In this document: piece by piece, positions 27,753 to 38,422 of the stretch
Layout of the letters: each line of letters starts with the position of its first letter
Position numbering within the stretch: position 1 is the stretch's first letter
Assembly (NCBI GenBank): GCA_963820545.1
Contig: CAWGAJ010000001.1
Location: 2,604,001-2,668,000 of the forward strand
Source of the DNA: CAWGAJ01 sp963820545
GTDB lineage: Bacteria > Planctomycetota > Planctomycetia > Pirellulales > Thermoguttaceae
Direction: 5' to 3'
DNA length: 64,000 bases
Translations under genes and position numbers: made by a program
Notes under the pieces: generated by a model
Told to the model about the DNA's origin: nothing
The model's database searches: none
Seen by the model: only the letters and a program-made list of their open reading frames with translations

Positions 27753-29347
27753 ATGAAAACCTCGCAACATCGCTACCTTCGGCCCCGATTGTCGGTGGCC
27801 TTAATCGTCCGTACCGAGCAGGATGTGATAGCGGAAACATTGGAAACCGTCCGGGCAATCGCCGACGAGATTATTGTTTGGGATTCCGGCTCGGAGGATG
27901 AGACCCTTTCTTTGGCGCGAAGAAAGGGGCAAAAGTGTTTCAAGGTTTCTGGAACAAGGATTTTTCCGCCGCCCGAAATACCTGCCTCAAAGAGGTTACA
28001 GGCGATTGGGTGCTGTGGCTTAATGCCGGCGAAAAGCTCGCTTCGCAGTCGGCGACAGAGCTGCGGGAATTTATCGACTCTTCAGCCGATGCAAAAAAGG
28101 CCTATTTGCTGATGATCGAGATCCCGCCGGCCGATCCTCAAGCCGCGGGTGAACAAATTTCCCAGCCGCGATTGCTGCCCGTCAACGCCGGTTTGAAATT
28201 CGCGGGCCGGGTGCGAGAAACCTTGTCGCCCTCGATCCAGTCCGCCGGTTTGGAAATCGACACCGCCCCCGGCCGAATTCTTTGCCATTCTCGCCATCAC
28301 TTCAAAGCTCGTAAAATACAGCTTGCCCAGCGAGATCTTGAGCTGGTTGCCCTGGAATTGGCCGAAACAGATGAACCTGCTCCGCGCCTGTTTTTGGCCC
28401 AAGGCGAAGCATACAGCAATTTAGGGGCTTACGATCAGGCCCGGGAGGCCTTTAGCCGAGCGATCGAACTCGCCGCACAATGCTCTACCGAGATGCTGGA
28501 AGGTTATTACGGCCTGCTGACGTGCAATAACGGCGATCCTGCCCTGAGCGAAGCTCAACTGCTGGTTTGTATGAACGCTTTGGAGGTTTTCCCTTTTGAT
28601 GCGCAACTGCTATTGGCCATGGGAAATTATCTCCAAATGCGGGGCCGGTTGGACCTGGCCGCGCGGGCCTTTGAGACCGCGGTCAAATCCGGACAGACTA
28701 ATCCATCGACCTGGCATCTCTGTGAATTGCCCGTAACGGCGGCATCTTGCCTCATAATGACACTCCAATTACAGGGTAAAAACGAGGAAGCCGGGCGGGC
28801 TTTAGAAGAAGCCCTGCATCGGCATCCCCAATCGGCCCGCTTGCCGCGCTTGGCGGTTGATTTATATATCAAACAAGGCAAACCTCAGCAGGCCATCGAA
28901 ATGGGCCAACGCTGCGGTGTAATTTCCGGCGAGGAGGATCCGCTGATCTTGGCTATCCGCGGCGCATGCAAGGCCACAAAACAGCAGTGGACCTTTGCCC
29001 TGGCTTATTTGCAAAGCGCTTATCTGTTTGGCTGCCGCGACCCGTTGTGTCTGCGATGGCTGGCTGTGACGCTGCTTTCAAACAAGCGAATCGACGCGGC
29101 CAAAATCGTGCTTGACGAGTGGCAACAATTGGAGCCAAACCATCCCGAACTCTTGGCCTATCTGGCGGCAATACAGGAAAAAGACGCTGTTTCCGGCACA
29201 AATGCCGCAGAAGCGGAAAGCGAGACGACGTCTACTTCCCGCCAATACCGGATCGATCCGGGCGCCCCGCTGGAAATTAGCTCGTTAACGGTCCCGGGCA
29301 TCGATCAAGCCGCCTCGACCAATACGCAACTCCAGGGAGAAACGTAA
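27753..29347 (+). CDS. Glycosyltransferase family 2 with TPR repeats, frame-shifted
   Basis: Start ATG 27753 (AAGGAAGG upstream). RLSVALIVRTEQDVIAETLE and ADEIIVWDSGSEDET are the nucleotide-binding and metal motifs of a GT2 A-fold. In the sequence a G is missing from a G run near 27930: with it, ARRKGAKVFQGFWNKDFSAARN reads through. After WVLWLNAGEK come TPR units (RLFLAQGEAYSNLGAYDQAR, YGLLTCNNGDPALSEA). About 530 aa. The acceptor is unknown. Confidence 0.75.
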
Positions 29348-29453
29348 CCTTTTGTAATCAAACGAGTTACGTAATTTTCATTCTCCATCCTTACCATCTC
29401 CCTTTACGGCTGATGAATTGTATTTTAGTCTTTATAAAATAGGATTTTAGGCG

Positions 29454-29481
29454 TTGACAGGTCTGTTGGCTTGATTAACAA
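29454..29481 (+). promoter_or_regulatory. Candidate promoter before the acidic protein and PNP
   Basis: TTGACA (29454-29459), 16-bp spacer, TAACAA (29476-29481); alternatively AACAAT after 17 bp. It lies 100 bp before the acidic-protein gene, which with the PNP gene forms a short operon. Confidence 0.4.
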
Positions 29482-29581
29482 TTCGGCACGGACTGTATTT
29501 TTTCCACGATGGTTTTTTTATACTGAAGCGACCTGTCGGCGGTTGTACCGGTGTTTTTTAGTTATCGAGGAGAATAATGCC

Positions 29582-29848
29582 ATGACATATAAAATCGACC
29601 ATCTGCGTCGGTCCTGGATTGAGACGCCAGAATATTTGCCCTCTGAAATGCCGGCCACAAGTAACCTCTGTGTTGCCGAACACGCTCCCGATGAGGCGGA
29701 ATTCGACGACTTCGACGACGACGATTTTGACGATGATTTTGACGACGACTTCGAAGAGGATTTTGACGACGACTTTGAAGACGATTTCGACGACGACGAA
29801 GATCTGGACGACGAAGAAGGTTCCGACCTCGACGAGGATGATCTGTAA
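29582..29848 (+). CDS. Asp-rich acidic low-complexity protein
   Basis: 88 aa from ATG 29582 (GAGGAG 9 nt upstream). Residues 1-38 are ordinary (MTYKIDHLRRSWIETPEY); residues 39-88 are a run of FDDDF/FEDDF units with almost only Asp, Glu and Phe. The gene ends 5 bp before the PNP start. Function unknown; such acidic proteins could bind metal ions or basic proteins. Confidence 0.55.
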   Translation: MTYKIDHLRRSWIETPEYLPSEMPATSNLCVAEHAPDEAEFDDFDDDDFDDDFDDDFEEDFDDDFEDDFDDDEDLDDEEGSDLDEDDL

Positions 29849-29853
29849 GTCTT

Positions 29854-30681
29854 ATGCAAGAACTAATTCAGCAAATCGCGGAGGCCGCCGAGGCGATCCG
29901 CTCGCAGTGGACCGGCAAGCCCCGCGTGGGAATCATTTTAGGGACTGGCCTAGGCAGTATCGCCGGCCAAATCCAGACCGAGGCCAAGATCGACTATGCC
30001 TCGATTCCCCACTTTCCGCGATCTACGACCATCGGTCATGCCGGACAATTGGTTTGCGGCCGGCTTCATGGGCTGGCGCTGGTTGCCATGGAAGGACGTT
30101 TTCACGTCTACGAAGGCTATGCACAGCGGCAAATCGCCTTTCCCGTGCGGGTTATGAAGGCCCTGGGAGCGGATTTGCTGATCGTCTCAAACGCCTGCGG
30201 GGGAATGAATCCGCAATATAAATTGGGCGACATTGTGGTCATTGATGATCATATCAACCTGATGCCGGGCAACCCGTTGATTGGAGAAAACGACGATTCG
30301 CTCGGCCCGCGTTTTCCCGACATGAGCCGGCCTTATGATCCGGCGCTGATCGACCTGGCCTTGGAGATCGCGCGGCGAGAAAACTTCGTCGCGCATAAAG
30401 GCGTTTATGTGGCGGTGACCGGTCCGAACTTGGAGACCCGGGCCGAATATCGCTTTTTGCGCACCATTGGGGCCGACGTGGTGGGCATGTCCACAGTGCC
30501 GGAAGTCCTGGCGGCGGTCCACGGCGGCATGCGCGTGCTGGGGCTCTCGGTGGTTACCGACATGTGCCTGCCCGACACGCTTAAACCCGCCAACATCGAG
30601 GAAATTCTCGCCGTGGCCGCCGCCGCAGAACCCAAACTCCGGGCAATTGTGCTGGGGATTCTCGCACACGAAGCCAAATAG
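29854..30681 (+). CDS. Purine nucleoside phosphorylase
   Basis: 275 aa, PNP/UDP phosphorylase family, trimeric class: GIILGTGLGSIAGQI, phosphate site TTIGHAGQL, GRFHVYEGY, SNACGGMNP, MSTVPEVLAA. Where human-type PNP has Asn (ITN), this protein has Asp (VVTDMC), a change associated with 6-aminopurine use. It cleaves nucleosides with phosphate to base and ribose-1-phosphate in purine salvage. Confidence 0.88.
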   Translation: MQELIQQIAEAAEAIRSQWTGKPRVGIILGTGLGSIAGQIQTEAKIDYASIPHFPRSTTIGHAGQLVCGRLHGLALVAMEGRFHVYEGYAQRQIAFPVRVMKALGADLLIVSNACGGMNPQYKLGDIVVIDDHINLMPGNPLIGENDDSLGPRFPDMSRPYDPALIDLALEIARRENFVAHKGVYVAVTGPNLETRAEYRFLRTIGADVVGMSTVPEVLAAVHGGMRVLGLSVVTDMCLPDTLKPANIEEILAVAAAAEPKLRAIVLGILAHEAK

Positions 30682-30811
30682 TTTAGCCGCGAGCCGGAGG
30701 CGAGCGTTTGGCAACAACATTTGCCGGTTCTACCCCCCGATTGAAAAATTTGGTCCGGCATGGTCTATTTGTGATTTCTCCACCTTAGGTTTGCCCTGAT
30801 TTAGTCATCCC

Positions 30812-33800
30812 ATGTTTCAAGCAGTTACCAGTTTCGTTTCGTTCCCAAAACTGGAAGAAAAGATCATCCGCTTTTGGAAAGAACAGGGGATTTATGAAAA
30901 AACCCTGGTTCATCGGGCCGATGGCGAGCCCTTTGTCTTCTACGAGGGACCGCCCACGGCCAACGGCCTGCCGCATCCGGGTCACTGCCTGACCCGGTCA
31001 ATCAAGGATCTTTTTCCCCGCTATAAGACCATGCGCGGCTACCTCTGCGAGCGCAAGGCCGGCTGGGATACGCACGGCTTGCCCGTGGAAGTCGAGGTCT
31101 GCAAGGAACTGGGCATCCACTCTAAAGAAGAGATCGAGACCTATGGCGTCGAGCCGTTTATCCGTAAATGCGTGGCCAGCGTGTTCCGCTATACACAAGA
31201 GTGGGAGCAACTTACCGAACGATTGGGTTTTTGGATCCACTTGGATGAAGCCTATGTAACTTACCATCAAAGTTATGTGGAAAGCGTATGGTGGGCGCTA
31301 AAAAACCTGTTCGATCGTGGCCTGCTCTACCAGGGATATAAGATCGTCTGGTGGTGGGCGCAGGGAGGCACGGCCTTAAGCTCGGGCGAAGTAGGCCAAG
31401 GCTACCGCGAAGTGGCCGATCCGAGCGTATATGTGCGGTTTCCGTTGATCGATGCGGGGGACTGTCCCGATTTTCGCGCAGCGAAAATGGGACTGTCCCC
31501 TTCAAGTTTTAGAGACACCGATTTACTAGTTTGGACTACCACTCCTTGGACACTGCCGAGCAATCAGTTTACCGCCGTCAAACCGGATTTGGAATACGCT
31601 TTGGTGGAATTCGAAGGGGAGGAGCGGAAATTAATACTCGCCGCCGCACTGGTCGAGGCAATTGCCAATAAAGTGAAAAAAGAGGCCCGGGTAGTTTCCA
31701 CGTTCCCGGGCGAAAAGATGCTCGGCTGGCGGTATTTGCCGCCGTTTGATTATTACTCCAAAACTCAAGGCGAAACAAAGGGGCGGCTCCCCGACGGCGG
31801 AACGCAGCATATTGCTTGGCGCGTGGTACCTGCTGATTTTGTCACCGTTGATACCGGCACAGGCGTTGTGCATCAAGCGCCGGCCTTCGGCGAGGTGGAT
31901 TTTGTTTTGCTCCAGGATGAACAAGCCCGATTTGTTCAAGGCGAAGGCCCGCCGCTGATATGTTGCGTCGCAGCCAGACGGCACGTTCACGGCCGAGGCC
32001 CCTGATTATCAGGGGCACTGGGTGAAGGACTGCGACCGGGACATCATCCTTGAGTTGAAGGCCAAAGGGCTGCTATTCCATCAGGAGCAATATCTGCACG
32101 ATTATCCTTTCTGTTGGCGGGCGGAAGAAGATCCGTTGATCCAATATCCGCGCCGGAGTTGGTTCATCCGCACCACGCAGTTTAAGGAAGCGATGCTGGC
32201 CAACAACAGCCGCATCAATTGGCTGCCGGAACACATTCGCGAGGGGCGTTTTGGCAATTTTTTGGAAACCAACGTGGATTGGGCCCTTTCGCGCGAGCGT
32301 TACTGGGGCACGCCCCTGCCGATTTGGGTCTGCGAAAAAACCGGCTATGCCGAGGCCGTGGCCAGTTACGCGGAACTTTTGGCCAAGCCGGGCGTCGCAG
32401 GAACCGAAGTCTGGGAAAAGGCCAAACGCGATAATCCCGATCTGTCTGACGATCTAAAGGTCCATAAGCCTTACATCGACGCTATTACATACGATTCGCC
32501 CAAGGCCAAAGGCGCACGCATGCGCCGTGTGTCGGAAGTTATCGACTGCCTGGTTCGACTCCGGAGCAATGCCCTTTGCCCAGTGGGGCTTTCCGCATCA
32601 GCCGGGATCGTTAGAAAGTTTTCGCGATCAATTTCCAGCCGATTTTATTAGCGAGGCACTCGACCAGACCCGGGGTTGGTTCTATAGTCTTTTGGCGATC
32701 AGCACGCTATTGTTTAGTGAAGATAATGGGAAGGAAATTTCTCGCCCTCTTCCCCGTCCCATCTCCCAAAAGGTGAGAGGGGTAAAGGCGAGTCCCTCAC
32801 CTCGCCCCCCTCGAATATCCCCATCCTTTCCGCAACTGCATTGTGCTGGGATTTATCCTGGGTGAAGACGGCAGCAAGATGTCCAAAAGAAAGCGGAACT
32901 ACCGCGAGCCGAACGAAATTTTCGACCGCTACGGTGCCGACGCCCTGCGCTGGTATCTCTTTTCCAACCAGCCGCCCTGGACTTCGATCCGCTACAGCGA
33001 ACAGGCCATCAAAGACTGCATCCCGGAATTCCTGTTGCGACTGTGGAACGTTTACAGCTTTTTCGTAATTTATGCGAACATCGATAAGTTCGATCCGGCG
33101 GCTTTTATCAACAAGGCGGCCGGCCAGTTAAGCGCCGACGTGTTGGCCGCGGCCAAGGGTTTTCGGCCCGTCCAGAAACGAGCGGAACTCGACCGCTGGA
33201 TCCTCAGTGAACTCAGCCGTACCGCCACGGCAGTGAACGACCGCATGGACGCCTACGATAATTTCGCCGCCTGTCAGCGCCTGAGTGAATTCGTCGACGC
33301 GCTGAGCAATTGGTACGTGCGCCGCAGCCGCGACAGGTTTTGGAGCGGCGAGCAATCGGCCGACAAAATCGATGCCTATTGGACGCTCTATGAATGTCTG
33401 CTTACGACCTGCAAGTTGATCGCCCCGTTTGTGCCCTTTTTGGCCGAGGAAATTTGGCAAAATCTGGCCGTGGCAGTGTTCGCCGACAAACCGGCGGATC
33501 TACGGCCCATGGAAAGCGTGCACCTGTGCGATTATCCAGCCGGCGACCGGACGATCGTAGATGATGAGCTTTCCCAGTGCATGGCCTTGGTGCGCGAAAT
33601 CGTATCTCTGGGCCGTAGCGCGCGGATGGGCGCCAAACTCAAGGTCCGCCAGCCCCTTTCTCAAGTCGAAATTGTCTTGACCATCGATGCCCTTAAATCC
33701 TGGCTGCAAGACCATGATGCTTTGATCTGCGACGAGTTGAACGTCAAGCGCGTTGAATTTCCGGCCAAGGCCGATCAGTACATCACTTACACGATACTGC

Positions 33801-34315
33801 CCGATTTGAAGCGTCTGGGGCCGCGCCTTGGCAAACGACTGCCGGCGTTGCGAAAAATGCTCGCCGGTGCGGATGTCAATAAATTGCTCGACGAAATGGA
33901 TTCCAAGGGCAAAATAACCATCGCGCTACAGGATGGTCCAATCACGCTCGATGCCGATGACATTCAAGTCCGCCTTCAAGCCAAGCCCGGTTGGGCAGCG
34001 GCGCAAGGACGCTTCTGCGTGGTAGTGTTGGCGACGGAGTTAACTCCGGAGTTGATCGCCGAGGGGCTTGCCAACGATCTGGTGCGCGTGATCCAGGACC
34101 GCCGCAAGGAAATTAACTTGGATTTCACCGACCGGATTGTAGTGGGCCTTGTTGCTGATTCTCCGGAACTGGCCAAGGCCGTTAAGCAATTCAGTAAATA
34201 TATCCAAGGCGAAACTTTGGCCGTAAAATTGAAATTCGAACCCCTGCCCGACGCCGAAGCAGTTGAAATCAAAGTCGCCGAATATCAAGCAACGCTTTAT
34301 GTAAAAACGGTGTGA
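30812..34315 (+). CDS. ileS: Isoleucyl-tRNA synthetase, frame-shifted, with two repeat insertions
   Basis: About 1160 aa in several frames. HIGH-type motif PPTANGLPHPGHCLTR, editing-domain LLVWTTTPWTLPSN, FDSGAMPFAQWG, KMSKS motif DGSKMSKRKRNY, and an anticodon-binding C-terminus. Shifts: an extra G near 31974 (CVAPDGTFTAEAPDYQG reads when removed), an extra C near 32544, and an extra C in a C6 run near 32807. A 44-bp palindrome (31457-31500) is translated in frame, and a second repeat (32728-32815) lies before YPHPFRNCIVLGF. Essential gene, so the shifts are most likely sequence errors. Confidence 0.88.
31457..31500. repeat. Palindromic repeat translated inside ileS
   Basis: GGGGACTGTCCC at the start and GGGACTGTCCCC at the end enclose TTTTCGCGCAGCGAAAA. 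It is read in frame as GDCPDFRAAKMGLSP between RFPLIDA and DTDLLVWTTTPW, in a loop of the editing domain. The second copy lies in kbl. Confidence 0.8.
32728..32815. repeat. C-rich repeat inserted in ileS
   Basis: TCTCGCCCTCTTCCCCGTCC and a related segment (GAGTCCCTCACCTCGCCCCC) with GTGAGAGGGGTAAAGG between. It resembles the CCCTCACCCCGACCCTCTCC element at 56191-56230. With one C removed from its C6 run the ileS frame is open through it, adding about 25 residues (SRPLPRPISQKVRGVKASP) just before the KMSKS segment. Confidence 0.6.
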
Positions 34316-34419
34316 ATGTGCTACATTGTTTAGCCCCGGCGAAGCACGGGCAAAATGCCCGTGCCACCCACCTGCCGCGAGCGGCCGGGCTAAACAGATG
34401 ATGATCTGGAGTCATACTT

Positions 34420-35062
34420 ATGCCCGCCCCAAGTTTGCGATTATTTAACATCGTGGTGTTGATTTCCGGCGGCGGCACGACGCTGATAAATTTGATCGAT
34501 CGCATAAAAGCCGGCCGGCTGCGCGTGGATATTGGCCTGGTGATTTCCAACAATCCAGAAGCCGCCGGGCTGCGCTTTGCCCGGGAGGCGAACATTCCCA
34601 ATCTGATTATCGAGCGTAAAAACTTTCCCGATCAAGAGTCCTTTAGCCGGACGATTTTCGGGCATTGTCGAGTTGCGGGCGCAGGATTTGGTGGTAATGG
34701 GCGGGTTTCTCAAGCAATTGACCATTCCGAGTGATTTTGCCAATCGCGTGGTCAACATTCACCCTGCGCTGGTCCCGGCCTTTTGCGGCAGGGGATTTTA
34801 TGGACATCGCGTGCACGAGGCGGTCTTGGAATACGGCGCTAAACTCAGCGGCTGCACGGTCCACTTTGCCGACAATCAATACGACCACGGCCCGGTGATT
34901 TTACAAAAGGCCGTGCCGGTCTTGGACGACGACACGCCCGAGTCGCTGGCCGCGCGCGTGTTCCAGGCCGAATGCGAGGCCTATCCCGAGGCGATCCAAT
35001 TGATCGCGGATAATCGCGTTCGGGTGGAGGGCCGCCGGGTACGCATTCTTAAGAGCATCTAA
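34420..35062 (+). CDS. purN: Phosphoribosylglycinamide formyltransferase, frame-shifted
   Basis: N-terminal part NIVVLISGGGTTLINLIDRIK is the phosphate-binding loop and helix; C-terminal part has VVNIHPALVPAF (catalytic Asn and His) and GCTVHFADNQYDHGPVILQ (catalytic Asp). The two parts are in different frames; the shift is at about 34650-34675, where RIFGHCR meets AQDLVVMGGFLKQL. About 214 aa when joined, normal PurN size. It carries out the third step of purine synthesis with formyl-THF. Confidence 0.85.
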
Positions 35063-35087
35063 CAAAATGAAGATTGGGAAGTTTTCG

Positions 35088-35163
35088 GTGTGCCACTGCT
35101 TGCTTGCAAGCAGTGCTTTTATGCGTTTCGCTGGCCACGGCTTACAAGTAAGCCCTGGCACAC
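35088..35163. repeat. Palindromic repeat, intact copy
   Basis: Outer arms GTGTGCCACTGCTTGC and GCCCTGGCACAC, with inner arms TTGCAAGCAGTG. 76 bp between purN and the permease gene. The copy at 50437-50672 is the same repeat interrupted by a 151-bp element, so this one shows the uninterrupted site. Confidence 0.75.
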
Positions 35164-35195
35164 GTCATTTTTATTAGACGCTCTAAGTGATTGAT

Positions 35196-36146
35196 CTACG
35201 CCAGATCGCGATCTTCAAACAACAGCAAGGCCACAAACAAGGCCAGGGTGCTGTATAGCAAGCAATATACTCCGGCCCAGCCCAGATAGACTAAAGGCAC
35301 CACCTGGCCCGTGGCAATGGCGGTGTAGATGTTGAAATGGTCCAAGACCGGCAGGACGGCCGAAAGCAGTCCGGCTACGAAACCCACTTGTTCTATTTGT
35401 CCCACTGCCGAATTGGCCAGCAAGGGCACAAGATGGCCGAGTACGTAAATCGCGGCGCAGATAATCAAATTGGCCATCATGGTCAGGCGCGTGGAGATGG
35501 CCACGCTGATCGCGGCCAGCACGATGGTTTCCATGAAGGCCAGCACCAACCCGGGCGCGATTTGCAGCATTTCTTGTTGGCATTCCTGCCAGGTGGGATC
35601 GGTCCGGGCGGTTTCCCGGGCGTCGTAGACCACTTTGAACGACACGCTGGCCAGAAAGATCGCTCCAAAGACAATAAACAAGATCGCCACGGGCCACAAA
35701 ATTCCCAAAAATTTTCCGATGATAAATTCGCGCCGGCCAATGGGCTTAGAGAGCACGGTCAAGGCGGTGCGGCCCTCGATTTCGTCGGCGATGGAAACGC
35801 TCGCCGTCCACAGGGCCAGGATCACGCCGAGGATCATGATCAGGGTCAAGCCCGTGTCTTTGACAATTTTTACGTCTTCGCCAAAGGTGTTGTAAGGAAT
35901 AAAGGGAAAGAGAATCAAGCCCGTGACGCCGATGGCCAGAATCACATAAAACAGCGGTTGCGCGGCGGCCTCTTTGGCAGTGGTTCGGGCGATGGCGGAG
36001 ACTTTGGGCGCCGCCCACCTCAGCGCGGCCGTAATCGCGGCCAAAAAGGCCAAGGCAATGATCACGCCCAGGCCCACCAGCCATAACGGCCTGAGCCACG
36101 TCGCCGCCACGCCAAAAAGAACGATATTATTGAAATTCATTTCCAT
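35196..36146 (-). CDS. ABC-2 type transporter permease
   Basis: 316 aa with six hydrophobic segments: LWLVGLGVIIALAFLAAITA, LFYVILAIGVTGLILF, TLIMILGVILALWTASVSIA, IGKFLGILWPVAILFIVFGA, VLAFMETIVLAAISVAIS and the last pair near the C-terminus. SKPIGRREFIIGKFLG is the intracellular loop found in NosY/ABC-2 exporters. No ATPase gene is beside it in the window. Confidence 0.75.
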   Translation of the reverse strand: MEMNFNNIVLFGVAATWLRPLWLVGLGVIIALAFLAAITAALRWAAPKVSAIARTTAKEAAAQPLFYVILAIGVTGLILFPFIPYNTFGEDVKIVKDTGLTLIMILGVILALWTASVSIADEIEGRTALTVLSKPIGRREFIIGKFLGILWPVAILFIVFGAIFLASVSFKVVYDARETARTDPTWQECQQEMLQIAPGLVLAFMETIVLAAISVAISTRLTMMANLIICAAIYVLGHLVPLLANSAVGQIEQVGFVAGLLSAVLPVLDHFNIYTAIATGQVVPLVYLGWAGVYCLLYSTLALFVALLLFEDRDLA

Positions 36147-36263
36147 GGATTTTTGTCAAAACCAGATTGGCAGTAAAAACTATAATACGATTGATGATGA
36201 AAAAAAGCCGTTTTATTATGTTTACGTTTGCAGTTTACCGGCCAGTTCGCTCTTTTTATCCGA

Positions 36264-36599
36264 TCAGAAGCGAATTTCAAAGCCCCGGAAGCTGCCCTGG
36301 GCCGGACGGACAGATTCCTGGACGTTACTAATATAATCCCCTATCTCGGCCTGGAGCGAATCTAAAAACGAACGCACTTCGTCCGCGGCGCCTTCGACGA
36401 CTAATTGCACCCGGCGGTCGGGCAAATTGCGCACAAAACCGCTTACCCGATGGCGTGCGGCAAGGGCCCGTGCCGTATAGCGGAACCCGATGCCCTGCAC
36501 CCTACCGGAGTAGTAGATTTCACGTTGTTCTGCTCCTTTATCCCCCACTGTCGGCGGACCTCCAAAGCCTTTTAAAAGAAACAGTATAGAACAAGACAA
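36264..36599 (-). CDS. Acylphosphatase
   Basis: The conserved core REIYYSGRVQGIGFRYTAR carries the phosphate-binding loop and catalytic Arg, followed by FVRNLPDRRVQLVVEGAADE with the catalytic Asn. The family is about 90 aa, so the start at 36599 (adding SILFLLKGFGGPP) is probably too far upstream; the real start may be near 36548. It hydrolyses acyl-phosphates. Confidence 0.8.
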   Translation of the reverse strand: MSCSILFLLKGFGGPPTVGDKGAEQREIYYSGRVQGIGFRYTARALAARHRVSGFVRNLPDRRVQLVVEGAADEVRSFLDSLQAEIGDYISNVQESVRPAQGSFRGFEIRF

Positions 36600-36761
36600 A
36601 ATCGATTGCCAGTGGAGGCAGATTTACGGATTCAGGGTGCAGGAGGACAGGCATTCCTGCCTGTCTTATTAAGGTTCAGGATTCTGGGTTCGAGTTTCGG
36701 GGGGCAGAACTAGCCCAATTTATCTTGACCCCATTGGCGTGAATACCTACCCTTTGGACCC

Positions 36762-38027
36762 ATGTTTTTTAGATGTACTACACTACCGATAATTATAGCG
36801 ATAGTCATTGGTCAGGCATTAGTGCTAAAGGCCGAAGGGCCATTAGCGACGGCCGGGCAACAGTTGTTGGTGTTGCGCAACGGGCAAGCAGTTGCCGGCC
36901 AGATCAGCCTATCCGGCGATATTTATCACGTGGCTTTGCCTGATGGACAGATACGCGTTAAAGCAGCCGAAGTAGAGTTTGTCTGTCGGGATTTTGAAGA
37001 GGGATATCAACGAAAACGGGCGGCCATTCCCCTGGGCAGTCTCAGCGATCATCTGGATCTTGCCCAGTGGTGTCAGCGTCACAAACTTTACGATCATGCC
37101 GCCGCCGAACTGGCCGAGGCCGCGGCCATTGCGCCGAAAAATCCCCTAGTCGGGTTGTTGCAGCGGCGTATGCAAATGGCGTTAACGCCTCCGCCGGAAC
37201 CACCCCAGAAAGAAATTACCCGGGATGGATCGCTATCGAATGAAGAATTGGACCGCATGATGCGCGGTCTGCCGCATAAGACGATGGAAAATTTCAGTCA
37301 AGCGGTGCAGCCGTTGTTGATGAACAATTGCACCTCATCGGGCTGCCATGGTCCGCAGTCGGACAGCGGTTTTCGACTCGAGCGGATTCCCTTGGGCCAG
37401 CCCACCGGCCGCCGCGTGACGCAACGGAACCTCTATGCCGTGCTGCAATATGTGGACCGCAATAATCCTCTGTCAAGCAAAATTCTCACGGCCGCTACCG
37501 CACCGCATGCCACGGTCAAGACGGCCATTTTCACCGAGCACCAAGCCCCGCAATGGAATCTCTTGGTAGATTGGGTGCGGCAACTCGGCCCGGCGTCGCA
37601 GGAGAAAATCCCGACAAACCTCGCTGCAGAGCCGCTGCCAGCGGAAGATTTATCCACAACAAAGTCCAAGGAAACGACACCTCGGGTTTTGTCGCCTGAC
37701 GCGCGAAAAGGCCGTGCGCTGGCTTCCTTTTTACAAGCCGGCGCCGCTGTTGGTCCGTCAGGCGGTTCGTGGATGGATAATCCCGCCGTGAAATCCGCGG
37801 GCAAGGTAGAACAGGCGACATTTCCAGAACCTGTGGCCGATCAGAAAGAAACTACCGCGAAAGCCTCCAAAGCCGATGCTTCGCCATCGAAAATTAAACG
37901 CGGCGCCACGCTGCCCAAGTTTACGCTCAAAGACCCTTTTGATGCGGAGATATTCAACCGCCGCTTTTTGGGCAATAAAAAGCCGGAGAAAGCAGATTCG
38001 GAATCTGCCAAGGCGAGTGAAAAATAA
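36762..38027 (+). CDS. Secreted planctomycete protein with CX4CH motif
   Basis: 421 aa. N-terminal signal-like helix (TTLPIIIAIVIGQALVLKAEG). Residues 20-110 contain TAGQQLLVLRNGQAVAGQIS. Then MENFSQAVQPLLMNNCTSSGCH: a CX4CH motif where heme-binding cytochromes have CxxCH, as in planctomycete cytochrome-C-like domains. The C-terminal 150 residues are Pro/Ala/Lys-rich. Heme binding is not proven. Confidence 0.6.
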   Translation: MFFRCTTLPIIIAIVIGQALVLKAEGPLATAGQQLLVLRNGQAVAGQISLSGDIYHVALPDGQIRVKAAEVEFVCRDFEEGYQRKRAAIPLGSLSDHLDLAQWCQRHKLYDHAAAELAEAAAIAPKNPLVGLLQRRMQMALTPPPEPPQKEITRDGSLSNEELDRMMRGLPHKTMENFSQAVQPLLMNNCTSSGCHGPQSDSGFRLERIPLGQPTGRRVTQRNLYAVLQYVDRNNPLSSKILTAATAPHATVKTAIFTEHQAPQWNLLVDWVRQLGPASQEKIPTNLAAEPLPAEDLSTTKSKETTPRVLSPDARKGRALASFLQAGAAVGPSGGSWMDNPAVKSAGKVEQATFPEPVADQKETTAKASKADASPSKIKRGATLPKFTLKDPFDAEIFNRRFLGNKKPEKADSESAKASEK

Positions 38028-38422
38028 TTACATTCATATCTTTGCGCGGCCTGACGGCCGCAAAACCGAATTGATTGTAAATTGCAAATGTCAAATTGAG
38101 CAACAACTTTGATACTTCCGACACAAGTGCCGGGGCTAAACTTGACAGCTAGCCACTTGCTCTATCCCCTATACCCTATCAGGTCACCACGCGGCGAGAA
38201 CGGCGGATCCCTGGCATCCGGCCATCGCGAACCACAACGGCCGCCGCGCCGCGCAAATGGGGATCATCTGAAATTTTTTGCATAACTCACACTGAAAGCG
38301 AAGATTTCCTTCCCCTTTTACCCAAAGTGGGGGTTGGCATCGATACCATCGAAAATTTCCCACCTACGAGATACAATTCATAGGGTAAATTTAGAAACAG
38401 GAGTAAAGGAAACGTTTATCAC
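38028..38422. other. Gap before ftsH
   Basis: 395 bp without a convincing gene, RNA or strong promoter. TTGACA at about 38140 has no matching -10. The end (TAAAGGAAACG) carries the ribosome site of ftsH. Confidence 0.4.

Noticed and set aside
29518..29859. Ser-rich 113-aa minus-strand frame
   Set aside because: Mirror of the Asp-rich gene; the plus-strand gene has a start with ribosome site and the operon context.
35337..36086. 249-aa plus-strand frame, Gly/His/Gln-rich
   Set aside because: Antisense to the ABC permease with clear membrane helices.
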